A DNA stretch of 64,000 bases from a bacterium (GTDB taxonomy: Bacteria; Elusimicrobiota; Elusimicrobia; UBA1565; UBA9628), in contig JAKAQO010000001.1 of assembly GCA_021822495.1 (NCBI GenBank), positions 62,001 to 126,000 on the forward strand, written 5' to 3'. Below, piece by piece: positions 10,801 to 17,676 of the stretch. Each line of letters starts with the position of its first letter. Positions within the stretch are counted from its first letter, which is position 1. A program made the translations under genes and the position numbers. A model generated the notes under the pieces. It saw only the letters and a list, made by a program, of their open reading frames with translations. It made no database searches and was not told the origin of the DNA.

Positions 10801-13800
10801 CATCGCCGTTAAATTGCCTTGATCAACCGTCGTCCCAGAGCCGTAAACCTGATTGGCCATGGCTTGATAGTAGGTCGAGAGAAGGTTCACCGTCCCCAAG
10901 GACTGCGGATCGTATTGACTAATTTTGAGATTGTAGAAATTGATTCCTTCCTGAAGAACGGACTGAAGGGAATTGAGCATCGCGATTTGATTGGCGTATA
11001 CCGTCGCAGTCGGGGGGCTGTTCCCGCCGGAATTGACGTAGGATTGGTCTTGTTTCAATTGCGCCTGGGCGCTGTTAAGAGCGGCGGTTGCATCGTTTAA
11101 GAATTTCTCGGCCTGGGGAATTTCGGTGGTCAGTTCCTGCTGGGAGCTTTGAACCGTCGAAAAAGAATAGAGAAAACGCGCGATGGAATAAGAAATGGAG
11201 GGAGAATTAGGGCTACTTCCGGCTGAGGGAGCCAAGAATTTTGCCGCATCCAAAGCCAAAAGGGCCAGTTGTTGAGCATTGGAAACCGTCGGAGACGGCT
11301 GATGACCGGTTTGAACCCCCAACCCTCCTCCGCCGCCAACACTAATGGATGAGGCCGAACCTGATTGATTCGCGATATTTTTAAGCTCGGAGGCTAGTCC
11401 CGTTAGCTGTTGACTATTGGTCACGGAGAGAGAATAAATTTGATTATAGCCCGCTTGATTGGCCTGGACATTGGTCGGGAGTTGATAAGACGACAGATTA
11501 TATTTTCCGCCCGATAAAGTTTGAATTTTCGTCAAAATCTGATTGAGTTGCGCGTCCTGATCGTTAATTTGCTGGACGCGCTGGTTCATTTCGGTGGTAT
11601 AGAGCGTAATTTTTTTCGGAAGGCTGTATGGTCCGCCGCCGGGATAATTGCTGTCTTTTAAATAATCCACGGTTTCATTTCCGTTAAAATTCGGATCTTT
11701 TCTCTCATTGACCTCGGTTAGATTCGTCGAAACCGTCTGTTGAAGATTGGTGAAGTTGGTCTGCCAGGACTGCAAACTCGCTAAACTCCCGGCAGTATTT
11801 CCAGAACTGCCGCCCAAGGAGATAAGCCCCCAGGGAATGGTCTTATCGTTGAGTTGCTGAGTTTGGGTAATGAGCGAATTTTCAGCCGTGAAAAGCTGCT
11901 GGTAAACTCCGTTGGGAGACACCTGCTGAATCGAAGATTCCTGGTAAGGAATCAGTGTGTTTTGCACGGCTCCTTGAATGGCGGTTAAAGGAGTAATAAT
12001 GTCGTTTTGAAGCAGGTTTTCCTTGCGATTAATGAGAGCCTGCACCGCGCTAGTCGGAGGATTGGCGTTCGCATTGGGATATTGCGCCACGAAAGATTGG
12101 TCAGCCCCGACATCGTTAATGATATCCTGCACCATATTAACCGCCTGCTTCATGGCCGACTGAGCCTGCGGCACGGTATTTTGAAGCGCGCCCTGAATAG
12201 TCGTGACCGTCGTCTGCGCTTCGCTTCCCTGAATGACCAACCAAGCCGCCTGCGGCAAAAGGGAAGCGATTTTGACTAAATCTAATGAAGCCTGAAAAGA
12301 TTGAGGCGTCCCGTTATTGGGAATCTGGGCGTTTTGAAGAGCTGTTCCATAATTTTGAACAGCCGTCTGAAGCTGCGTCAAGGTGAGCCCCGACAGCCGC
12401 GGCAAACTCGGTCCCCCCGCCTGGCTAATTTGATCCGCCATCTGATCCATTTGAGAGGTTAGGGAGTTAATCGAGCTTTGCGCCTGGCTTAAGGTTTGAT
12501 TCGCCTGAGCTTCCCAAACCGGCAAGGACTGGGGATAAGAGCGCCCAAACTCATCAGTCACCATCGTCTGATTGTTGGGGTCCAACATGGCTTGAACGGA
12601 GTTCAAATCCTTTTGGAAAGTTTGAAGCTGCCCTTCCCAATAAGCCTTGCGGGCGCTTAAAATATCGCTTAAAGTCATTGAATTTGATATAGCCGGGCCG
12701 CCTGGAACGTCTTTAATGATAATGGGCCAAGCCTGAGTGGGAGCCGTCTTAATTTCGCTGAGTCCATTCTGGGCCGACGCAAGATTAGTCTGAACCTCGG
12801 CTAGAATACTTTTAAATTCCTTGAGCGAAAATGCCGAGGGATTGTTGGGATTTCCATTCGTGCGCCATTGGGCCACCTGCCCCAGTTCCTGCAAACGCAG
12901 TTGGAACTTCGCCTCCAAAGCCTGGGCCTCGGAATCAAAACTTCCGCTTGCGACCCCTTCATGCGAGGCGATGGTCGCCATGACCGAAGGCAAAACGTTT
13001 TGGACGGAGGTAAAAACTTGGACCGCTGAAGAAGCTTCGCTAAAATCGGAGGCTAATTGATTTTGCTGGGTTTGATCGGCCTGGGTCTGCTGAGACACTT
13101 CCTGTTGCCACTGCGGAAGATTGGACTCCATCTGTTGCGCCGCCGCCTGGTTTTGTTGCGACAAGGCCTGGGACTGGTTGATTTGCTGGATATTGGCGTT
13201 TAAAAGACCTTCCATGCCGCCAATGGCGTTTTCCGCGGAATTAATCTCGCGAAGACCCAAGGCAAAATCCATCACCGCTGAGACTTGGGAAAGGCTCTGG
13301 ATGAAGTTCATCATGTCCTGCCCGTTGCGGCGATTATTAAGGGCCTGCTGACGGGCTTTCGCCACTACTTCGAGCACTTTTCTCGTCGCATCTCTCATCT
13401 TCATCTGGGCCGCGGAATTAGTCCTCAAAACGCGAATCTGCTTCACGAGTTTTTCGATTTTGTTTTGAGTTTCTAAATCGACCTGGGAAGCAGAATCCTT
13501 GGAATTTTTGTCATTAATCCCGAGCTTTTGATCCAGACCGCTCAAAACCGATTTCAACATCCCAGAGCGCAATTCCTTGTCCTCGGCATATCCAATCCGA
13601 TCTTCCGCGCTTCTGGGAGAAAGGTCATCTAATTTTTGTTTCAACTGGTGAAGACGCTTATCTGAATTCAAGGCCCGATGGCTCAAATCATGGCTTTCCG
13701 CGAGTTTTGAGCGAATGTAACGTTCATTTTGAATCTGTCTTAATTTGGCGAGCCGGGCTTTATAGGCCTTGATTTCAGCCGCGCTCAAAGGCCGGTTTTG

Positions 13801-15966
13801 GGATTTAAGCGCCGCTTCATCTTTTTGGACCGAGGCTAAATCTTTTTGAAGCTTTAATTCCTTGGCGCGCGCGGATTTCATCTCGTCTTTGAAATTTCCC
13901 GCCGATTTTCCAAGTTCTTTAAGACGCGCCTCCCTTTGCTCCGGGGTCTTCTTGTAAAGATCGGGATCAAACGGAATGGGTTTACTTGGGGAAGAGGCCG
14001 CCGCCGTTAAAGCCGCGGCGGAAGCCCCTGAAGTGCGGGCATTTAAGCCGTGCATCACGGCATCGGACAAATTAAATCCCAGGGCCGATTCGGCCTTGTA
14101 GAGAAGAACGTTTCCCCAGGTAATCGCTCCGCCGAAAGGAATCACGCTTTGGCCTTTCGGCGCCTCAAAGGCCGAAAAAAGACCGTGAAAACCGTGGAAA
14201 TCATGTCCCGTGACCGCGTGCCAGGCGGGAGTGAGTCCCGTGTCAATCTGCGTTCCGTAGGAAAGAATCCCTTGGATTTCAGAGCCCACGGTCAAAAGCC
14301 CCAGGAAGAATTTCAGGTCCTGCCAGATAAAAAATTTCCAGAACTGGCGGGCGAAAACAGCCGAGGCCAAGGTCTGAGACCAACTGACGGAATCCAGGGG
14401 ATGCTCGGCCTCAAGCCGCCTTCGATGCTGATCCAAGGATTGCGGCAAGGTAAAAATGGTCGAGAGAATAAAGGTGTTGAGAAGAGGTCCCACGACAAAA
14501 TCTTTCATCAGGGCCTGGGTGGCGGCGGCCACGACCGGAGCGAAAATTCCCCCCAAGAATGGAATTCCAGAAATAAAAACAGGAAGGCCGTTGGCGGCCG
14601 AAACCAAAATCGGCCCCATCACGGGAATAGACAGAAGACTCAAGTGAAGAATTGCGACGCCCGGAGCCAAAGCTCCTAGAATTCCCATCGCCACCGCCGA
14701 AGCAACAGCCATTAAGAGACGCCGCCTCAAAAACGCGAGAAGCGGCAAGGGAGCGATATGGCCGAAGATTCTGACCAGGCGGCCCGGTCCGGTCGCAAGT
14801 AAACGGGAAGCCCAGGTTTCGCCGTTTCCCGATACCGCGCTCTCGCGCAGCACGCGGCGGAAAAATTTCTCGGCATTCTGGGTTTCTAGGACCAATCCTC
14901 CTTCCGCGTCGGCCAAACTTAAGAAATCCTCGGTCGAATGAGCAAAGGTATAGCTGATGTTTTGCCGGAAATAGCCCAGGACGAAAATATCGAACAAGTG
15001 GTAGGGGAAACGGACAAAAAAGCCAAGCAGATGCTTCTGAATCTCGAAGGTTCTTTTCAGGCGGCCCTTCCATCCCGGCTCGTAATGCACATTCGCCAAT
15101 TTTTGAAACCCGATGTGGTATTTCTGCGCGTCAAAGTGCTGGAACCTTTGGGCGTTGAGTCTTTGAAGTCCCAGATAAACCGCGTCCCACTCGGCATGGG
15201 GAGAGTCTTCTTTAAGCCCGACTTTAGAAGCAAGCTCTATTACGCGCGCGCGCGTAATATGAAATTGACGAGAGATTTGATCAATGATCTGGGGGGTCTT
15301 GGCGTTTAAGGGCAGACGGGAAAGTTTTGAATCGTGTTTAAGCCCGACCACCTTTCGGTATCCAAGAATATTCTCATAAAAAATCGAAACGCCCGGAGGG
15401 CCCTTGGAAGATTCCGGCGGCAAAGCCATTCCAGGGTCGTTCGGCGGCCCTATCGGCGGACCGGCGTCTCCGATTCTCCCCGCGCCGTCAAACAGAGCCG
15501 CGTTGGCCCAGGAGGAAAACTCGGCCGAGTTAGAAGCTGTCTCCGGGTCTTGGCCTTTTTCCCCGGCATTTTGTAGGCCGAGGCCCTGAACCGGATTAAG
15601 GACTGAGTTAGGGACTGTCCCTAACTTACCCTGACTTTCGCCGGAATGAAGAGAGGAATTAGGGACAGGCCCTAGTTTATTTTCGTTACCCCGGCGAAAG
15701 CCGGGGTCCAGGTTCTCGCGATGAACTGGATTCCGGCTTTCGCCGGAATGACCAGAGAAAACGGGAGCTTCGGCTCCCAAGCTAGGCGCCGCCGAGGGCT
15801 CCAGCGACTGATCCGGAAGAGAGATGGGATTTCCCAACGAATCGGAAGCGTCTTCCTTGGGGGTCTCGGCGGCTAAAACCGCGTAAAAGCGGGTTCCTGG
15901 AGACAAAAGAATCAAGCTGAGAGCCAAAAATACGGAAAGAGGCTGCTTGATCTTTTTTTGAATCAT
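1840..15966 (-). CDS. Giant (4708-residue) secreted protein with several TolC/outer-membrane-factor-like modules
   Basis: Visible layout: signal peptide (1-33); repeat-derived linker (about 60-120); a globular region (about 200-390); several hydrophobic helices (about 400-560); charged coiled coil (about 640-900); a very Gln/Asn/Ser-rich part (about 930-1800); a beta-rich Gly/Tyr/Asn part (about 1880-2290). A long helical part follows with signatures of TolC-type outer-membrane factors: YNIMAGKNPDSS near 2470, GIGTQIQDLMAGQIFGVGG near 2541-2562 followed by LRLPFYDP, LNVLMGRPPDSPLSI near 2870, and weaker copies near 3205 and 3300. The end (4676-4708) is a hydrophobic helix followed by KKKKRGK. 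TolC-family proteins are normally about 420-500 residues, so this looks like several modules expanded into one envelope-spanning chain. The ATG overlaps the upstream TGA. Function is unknown; export or adhesion is inferred. Confidence 0.85.
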   Translation of the reverse strand: MIQKKIKQPLSVFLALSLILLSPGTRFYAVLAAETPKEDASDSLGNPISLPDQSLEPSAAPSLGAEAPVFSGHSGESRNPVHRENLDPGFRRGNENKLGPVPNSSLHSGESQGKLGTVPNSVLNPVQGLGLQNAGEKGQDPETASNSAEFSSWANAALFDGAGRIGDAGPPIGPPNDPGMALPPESSKGPPGVSIFYENILGYRKVVGLKHDSKLSRLPLNAKTPQIIDQISRQFHITRARVIELASKVGLKEDSPHAEWDAVYLGLQRLNAQRFQHFDAQKYHIGFQKLANVHYEPGWKGRLKRTFEIQKHLLGFFVRFPYHLFDIFVLGYFRQNISYTFAHSTEDFLSLADAEGGLVLETQNAEKFFRRVLRESAVSGNGETWASRLLATGPGRLVRIFGHIAPLPLLAFLRRRLLMAVASAVAMGILGALAPGVAILHLSLLSIPVMGPILVSAANGLPVFISGIPFLGGIFAPVVAAATQALMKDFVVGPLLNTFILSTIFTLPQSLDQHRRRLEAEHPLDSVSWSQTLASAVFARQFWKFFIWQDLKFFLGLLTVGSEIQGILSYGTQIDTGLTPAWHAVTGHDFHGFHGLFSAFEAPKGQSVIPFGGAITWGNVLLYKAESALGFNLSDAVMHGLNARTSGASAAALTAAASSPSKPIPFDPDLYKKTPEQREARLKELGKSAGNFKDEMKSARAKELKLQKDLASVQKDEAALKSQNRPLSAAEIKAYKARLAKLRQIQNERYIRSKLAESHDLSHRALNSDKRLHQLKQKLDDLSPRSAEDRIGYAEDKELRSGMLKSVLSGLDQKLGINDKNSKDSASQVDLETQNKIEKLVKQIRVLRTNSAAQMKMRDATRKVLEVVAKARQQALNNRRNGQDMMNFIQSLSQVSAVMDFALGLREINSAENAIGGMEGLLNANIQQINQSQALSQQNQAAAQQMESNLPQWQQEVSQQTQADQTQQNQLASDFSEASSAVQVFTSVQNVLPSVMATIASHEGVASGSFDSEAQALEAKFQLRLQELGQVAQWRTNGNPNNPSAFSLKEFKSILAEVQTNLASAQNGLSEIKTAPTQAWPIIIKDVPGGPAISNSMTLSDILSARKAYWEGQLQTFQKDLNSVQAMLDPNNQTMVTDEFGRSYPQSLPVWEAQANQTLSQAQSSINSLTSQMDQMADQISQAGGPSLPRLSGLTLTQLQTAVQNYGTALQNAQIPNNGTPQSFQASLDLVKIASLLPQAAWLVIQGSEAQTTVTTIQGALQNTVPQAQSAMKQAVNMVQDIINDVGADQSFVAQYPNANANPPTSAVQALINRKENLLQNDIITPLTAIQGAVQNTLIPYQESSIQQVSPNGVYQQLFTAENSLITQTQQLNDKTIPWGLISLGGSSGNTAGSLASLQSWQTNFTNLQQTVSTNLTEVNERKDPNFNGNETVDYLKDSNYPGGGPYSLPKKITLYTTEMNQRVQQINDQDAQLNQILTKIQTLSGGKYNLSSYQLPTNVQANQAGYNQIYSLSVTNSQQLTGLASELKNIANQSGSASSISVGGGGGLGVQTGHQPSPTVSNAQQLALLALDAAKFLAPSAGSSPNSPSISYSIARFLYSFSTVQSSQQELTTEIPQAEKFLNDATAALNSAQAQLKQDQSYVNSGGNSPPTATVYANQIAMLNSLQSVLQEGINFYNLKISQYDPQSLGTVNLLSTYYQAMANQVYGSGTTVDQGNLTAMNSMMTALQNTMNSLNSTKAELLSWMGQLNSPYDSALRRTSDAISQIQDDTRKVLESNHKWTKLKEQLSRTDRILKADMDLVQDKQDQLTDLIKNLKDDGWDRLPNQIKKDVASLDLSDSGWGMGLNSSSGASALVIKKSSFPDFVHNILSNFTGGQNASSADIGSLGQSILANPQNISQLVPGAQVMNLGDSEDGFYLVYQTGFGVPYGLSSTNYVTLGNVAHALGSNLSVMAYDTYSPPETGGASNAPWGDKGVGVQVETLRKNDVNYFEAIIHHDILDVPPNMSFASQANESRLLLFDDYAVLLMNGKLYVGLSGFGDAAAQNSANQPYYYGANAKTSIQLTPIMSLDADQQALFAKDPRQFFETANLDFTGLDPSLNQTFDIAAHGASANFYETQLGPKINVAALLKQAGVVSKDDNNPFTVDLYYANYAGTYDITQQTLGTTILKGFTIHDDSGKPLVNITNTATGELGQQYNIAIDQLSVELPKNGIVFSAEGQMLGPADAYYAQIGKKLNEHSQVDIGYGSPFVGYNNRLSLMFNTSASLSQLWDDVTHSAAEDLNGGKALKDYQKQMTGFLKPQKGQKELKELQTVFAKDVGRRLIEQKIGTLDHDIKDLRSAGAILDNVKVVGDAGFVSGPVSNDPAELAATGGFMSGTETMMTLTKTQKELLDSKVVSLYKNGLLLQSRLVELTKDWEDNALQIVKARLAAERAGFLVSNASSVVEKEKADARLQEALEKLSEARVRYNIMAGKNPDSSTPFDNLNLADVQNLVKEIHSLLAAPDRLKKILASLDKTSLEDRIGEDRFNIMDWIPFVDQFTFGIGTQIQDLMAGQIFGVGGTLRLPFYDPSSKDKKKSYLFKKAADLKEMEDIHSQYRLLANNERREAEVWGQTSQEMTAGLSQTSHELEFALKAYRNGLISGDELRQAVNLWNLSSQATVNSQSRAATAGAWAEMDKVVAGKKTSAAPPISVSDLGGALQTAFQNSSLEALALHQEEFQALAKADNHVTQKFWINLMIGADLTATGTGFLPSFGFTGFPILPIPGARFQPQELKELQVKADRGQSAYYGALESKLQVETALQMYQDIVQAKAAQSIIAQMDEKVLPDLERQFSQAQASHDRARADKVQKEIFSAKLWRAQMVLTNDEAHSALNVLMGRPPDSPLSIDISPEKAYQQLQETLKGQNLVEAQKTIFAARVQVAKAYQKMVDRNLKVQDVSADPISLTARTIGRLISALSEEDSGRADKVMAARLRLLTEERQQGSFDSHLSTLRARSQVRLQIIDSEIQSLSAKGDPLSLAKVEELKGQKAVIEASLMSLGSDSSNPSHAALPASFAELRRRLIEGEEKVTRTPRLDSLPPIPAPGLDKAPAEMFMRYFYARQTLDETPINRGFLEPWIELRLKSKDTPAPDLIALAQLSQDKAERLDKIARERAAALADSELASFTENIRFINWIKSYSGKKVGDDWEKMFESAHQKAIAQTEEIWALLGLSRPVGQTAEDRLRLLSNLVPEFSAADSSGDLPRLVKKINSPEEKARIAQMLGLDAFGPNNEKDIFMNQIRANVLAQHMSYQGITPIAAFGIFRGTPIFGGFLEAPDPQEIERGLTNILSDSIREQLKAQGQFQKLELVLYTQMARVSGGMKEVQADSRLLTEAANDLKQKEWTANQNKDSLKAQQDLLEANKNLVHAWERLIRQSADLKSNFVSLVAELKALGQKENSAAPNLSLKNFSLGDQRALGDRGLPTPPSDKGLLSYWADRMEDPNFVLDQDQRLKSLGISQQMIDSVDSVARLYRTSIQDSKDATAEDFSSQERLRLLARNDARGKRNLLMFGLEALKTEVLKKDPQLTFLREDLERELSSSEEKRAEYSQAALDIRDAYWNAVAVSPKAEAAFKALQADHQELVLAKGALIDSYFSSPLKNDEFILRDELLDNYLKAQQVFDEDLIRTLDLKEVQGNVELMRTLDALYDARKSLNRQIDSKEAGRGILALDALIMLEKSRLFAERWEGRSEESINAAALKIEQLENKKADWLKNGAQLHPLYVQTQVDKNGQRLWAVNGWLTQEELSTRSNPQYQGADKIIERGGRYFLKSDTKVEFVPGLDAFERRKSEAQNGIKEDSRVIDLADRLSRYDFAEDGGKKGYSVQELFGPQGLLSQGKVLFFETHDPKDTGRLHYRLPALAAWARSPDHYEIYVYNGKAVLPSDKFETLESLKASSLKGDFSRVYLSQKGAADLADFFDYRRQAELRTGYAELKLAGYGFARNEKGEVSDIYLSQDDFNAARKAFSDADSGLKVAQLKLVKAQQLQAAAEKKEKEAAKAMLKGVRISNETLEKVKADIRAQNPRKDNESDQDYGQRLDKEIKKELAANHDYKEAQKRASVLSKKLNAARENLKLESALFTDAKKQVEDASIIKQHSKTWSLYRSRDLILGLDKQGTVLHAQASPTYGRSVLDDRLSPRSAAVYVRGPIYAAVMDSDGRLKEYYTNSSEMEKAAKSWTLKSRTIEGKKNVFDAKNKTLNPALRVSHYEVWVGREGQTQSQIHEEIAKVSDAVKKDIPRKQNESPEDYAMRIRPEIKTRLSKEGIDELPVLLNQRYLEQSAKNVSFHLPFKKYWGVMPWRWGSLMMEVPREIVGLPAEWAGRDPRFQHYLGRVAMYKTEGGETDHHGFFRKVAGALDVLNFLPDPVTPYYDLSQFPPDLRVGQTTLMPGESEASLSGRFKDKDVHFGAEFLARLLRYYQEDINAARLRTLAHFNGGVSEVVVNEMQGREKTYEESKKDGSVGEQSLAKALSDKELGLSPQAAGSGEIVFSGKPEDIWVNRAQKTVHIEAGAREYQSDYKEARGYVDQIEKDLPAKKSDLASLNQRKAEIERMRKENATLDSNAKAAADRLHEDVYGREIRVLTQQEIESRLKADRAREKSLARQISWWKGYIRRLQKLEPALAVSFIPHAAVSLKDRILSYAAKITLFFGSLAGILNALFKKKKRGKNVL
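15607..15625. repeat. GGGACTGTCCC palindrome in the giant gene
   Basis: The bases gttagggactgtccctaac form a 9+1+9 perfect inverted repeat. It is read in frame on the minus strand as KLGTVPNS in the linker after the signal peptide. Confidence 0.8.
15631..15648. repeat. Truncated CGGCGAAAG-type repeat
   Basis: The bases ctgactttcgccggaatg match the right half of the full element at 15726-15753 and encode HSGESQ on the minus strand. It appears cut by the neighbouring palindrome. Confidence 0.55.
15657..15678. repeat. Variant GGGAC palindrome in the giant gene
   Basis: The sequence aattagggacaggccctagt is a variant of the 15607 element. It is read as KLGPVPNS on the minus strand. Confidence 0.65.
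15685..15753. repeat. Paired inverted CCGGCGAAAGCCGG element
   Basis: Two arms, ccccggcgaaagccgggg (15689-15706) and attccggctttcgccggaat (15730-15749), each form a hairpin and lie in opposite orientation. The unit is of the REP-like dispersed type found in many bacterial genomes. It is translated in frame as HSGESRNPVHRENLDPGF and adjoining residues of the giant protein. Confidence 0.75.
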
Positions 15967-17453
15967 GCGTAGACGAGAGAAAATCGGCGCGGCGAGTTGA
16001 CAGCCAGCGGGCCCTCCTTTTTACCGCTGGAATCCGGGCGTTTAAGCGCGCGATAGGTGATGAAAGAAAATAAGAACTGTAGGACGTTGGACGCCGCGAC
16101 CAGAATCAAATCAATATGCTTGGCCGGGTTTTGCCAAGCCTGAGTTCCTCCCCAAACGACAAAGCATGCGGCAATGAGGCAAAAAATCAGAACGAAACTC
16201 GGGGCGAAACTATTCGGCTTTTCTCCCCGCCGGATGGCCATCAAATCCGGAACAAACAAGGACAAATAGAAACCCTGGACTAAAATCTGAATTCCCGCGC
16301 TAATAAGAGGCAATGAAACCGGGGAGAAAGACGCAATGAGTGAGGGCATAAAAACCCCCAGGCCGAAATACATCCCAAAGCCCGCAGCAATGAGAAGAGG
16401 CGCCAAGGCCACGGTCATTTGAAGAGCACGGTCGGTCTTAAGCTCGCTCAACCATCTCCGAATCCACGACCCTTCTTGGGAAGGAACGTTGGGTTGCGTT
16501 TTTTCCTTGGGAAGAAATTTCGCCAACATAATTCCCACGGCCAAAACAGCGGAAACCGACAAACATTCCGAACCCCATAAGAATTTATCCGCCGCGGTCT
16601 GCGCCGGAGCGACAATGAGCCCCACCATGAGGTTCGCCGCAATCACCCCGTAAGTTCTCCAGTTATAGCTTCTCTTCTTGATGAGATCATGAAGTTCCGG
16701 AATCGCCATCACAAAACCCAAAGCCATGCTGACCCAATACGCCCCCCGCGCAAAAAGAGGCCAGGCCGCCGCCAAGAAGGCCAGGCTTCCATGGGTCGCC
16801 GGAGCGCTGTGAAGCGCCTCGGCATAGGCGGGGAGAGCCACCGCCGCTGAAACGCCCGCCGCCCCGACGGCTACCGAGGCTTTTCTAAGCCTCGATCGCA
16901 ACGAACCTGAAATCTTTCCGGCAACCACTTCTCCCGAGGGCAACGCGCGAGAAGAAGCGTTCTCTCCATCATAAAGCCGTCGAATCGCCTGTAAGCCGGA
17001 AGATACGCCCTGCTTAGACCCGAATACGCGAGAGCTCAGTCGACCTAAAATCGAATTTTTCGCCCGCGCCCCATTTTCCGGCCCCAAAGGCGTCGAGGAA
17101 GACAAAAGCTCTGATTGTTGTCTGGCTGGCAAATCCAGAGCGGATGAGGGGGTTACTTTCTTTTCGAGTTTCCCTACCGCCTTTTCTCGAAGAGCGGCCT
17201 TGGGAAGCGAAAGAGCCTCTGGCGCATTCAATAGAGTCGAACGAAGGGAATTGAGTTCCGTTTGGGAGACATCAGGTAACGACAGAGCTCCGGAATTTAA
17301 ACCTTGGGAAAGAGCGGGCACGGACTCAATTGAAGAATCCGTCTGTTGCCCGATATCCTTGGCCAACGCTTGATAAGCCTCACCGGGCCACAAAATCCCC
17401 ATGGAAAAGGCTAGACCCAAGGCGATCACGCGCTTAAATAACTTCTCTTTCAT
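15963..17453 (-). CDS. Signal-peptide membrane protein with two PQ-loop-like motifs
   Basis: This protein has 496 residues. The ATG at 17453 is chosen because aaaaggaaacc precedes it and a signal peptide (MKEKLFKRVIALGLAFSMG...) starts there; the frame also extends upstream to a poorer start at 17576. Residues about 30-200 are Ser/Leu-rich and probably disordered. Residues about 205-490 hold about eight hydrophobic helices. Two places resemble the PQ-loop of SWEET/MtN3-type transporters: AIPELHDLIKKRSYNWRTYG and FVPDLMAIRRGEKPNSF, each a Pro-acid/Gln turn followed by a basic-Ser stretch. The TGA overlaps the ATG of the giant gene. It is the first gene of the operon, so a role in assembly of the giant protein is possible but unproven. 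Confidence 0.75.
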   Translation of the reverse strand: MKEKLFKRVIALGLAFSMGILWPGEAYQALAKDIGQQTDSSIESVPALSQGLNSGALSLPDVSQTELNSLRSTLLNAPEALSLPKAALREKAVGKLEKKVTPSSALDLPARQQSELLSSSTPLGPENGARAKNSILGRLSSRVFGSKQGVSSGLQAIRRLYDGENASSRALPSGEVVAGKISGSLRSRLRKASVAVGAAGVSAAVALPAYAEALHSAPATHGSLAFLAAAWPLFARGAYWVSMALGFVMAIPELHDLIKKRSYNWRTYGVIAANLMVGLIVAPAQTAADKFLWGSECLSVSAVLAVGIMLAKFLPKEKTQPNVPSQEGSWIRRWLSELKTDRALQMTVALAPLLIAAGFGMYFGLGVFMPSLIASFSPVSLPLISAGIQILVQGFYLSLFVPDLMAIRRGEKPNSFAPSFVLIFCLIAACFVVWGGTQAWQNPAKHIDLILVAASNVLQFLFSFITYRALKRPDSSGKKEGPLAVNSPRRFSLVYA

Positions 17454-17490
17454 GGTTTCCTTTTGAAACGAACACTGGAACCAACCATTT

Positions 17491-17510
17491 CCTCGCTTAA
17501 GCTCGGTCAT
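17491..17510 (-). repeat. 20-base sequence shared with 62999-63018
   Basis: On the minus strand this reads ATGACCGAGCTTAAGCGAGG, identical to 62999-63018 except at one base. Both copies lie just before a minus-strand gene and both start with ATG (MTELKRG). Confidence 0.5.
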
Positions 17511-17543
17511 ATTCTTAGGGTAAATCATTTTCAATTTAAAGAC

Positions 17544-17619
17544 ATGGGCCAAAGGTCCTAGAAAAGACCCCGCCAAAAGACCTAGACATTTTCGCCCTTT
17601 TTTGGGGATTTCGGCCCAC
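17544..17619 (-). promoter_or_regulatory. Candidate structured 5' leader of the giant-protein operon
   Basis: Just downstream of the predicted transcription start, the minus-strand RNA can pair GUGGGCC (17619-17613) with GGCCCAU (17550-17544). This outer stem encloses CCC-caaaaaa-GGG (a local hairpin near 17607-17594) and AGGUC/GACCU (17583-17579 with 17557-17553). A direct repeat, UCUAGGUCUUUUGGC and UCUAGGACCUUUGGC (13 of 15 identical), is embedded. CCCC (17607-17604) could instead pair with GGGG (17571-17568), crossing the AGGUC stem as a pseudoknot. It does not match a riboswitch class I can name. The gene start is about 90 bases further on. Confidence 0.5.
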
Positions 17620-17624
17620 GGGAT

Positions 17625-17653
17625 AGGTTAATGTCTGTTTAAAGCAAAGTCAA
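17625..17653 (-). promoter_or_regulatory. Promoter of the giant-protein operon
   Basis: On the minus strand TTGACT (17653-17648) and TAACCT (17630-17625) are separated by 17 bases. The expected start of transcription, about 7 bases downstream, falls at 17618-17619, exactly where the predicted leader structure begins. Confidence 0.55.
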
Positions 17654-17676
17654 GAGCTAATATCTTGGAAAAAATT

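Noticed and set aside
14050..15073. Long frames on both strands within the giant gene (209 and 220 residues)
   Set aside because: They lie inside the giant frame, show no family motif or start signal, and have Arg/Gly/Pro-rich shadow composition.
17544..17619. c-di-GMP or other known riboswitch at the giant operon leader
   Set aside because: Pairing exists but the consensus loops of known classes I can recall do not match.
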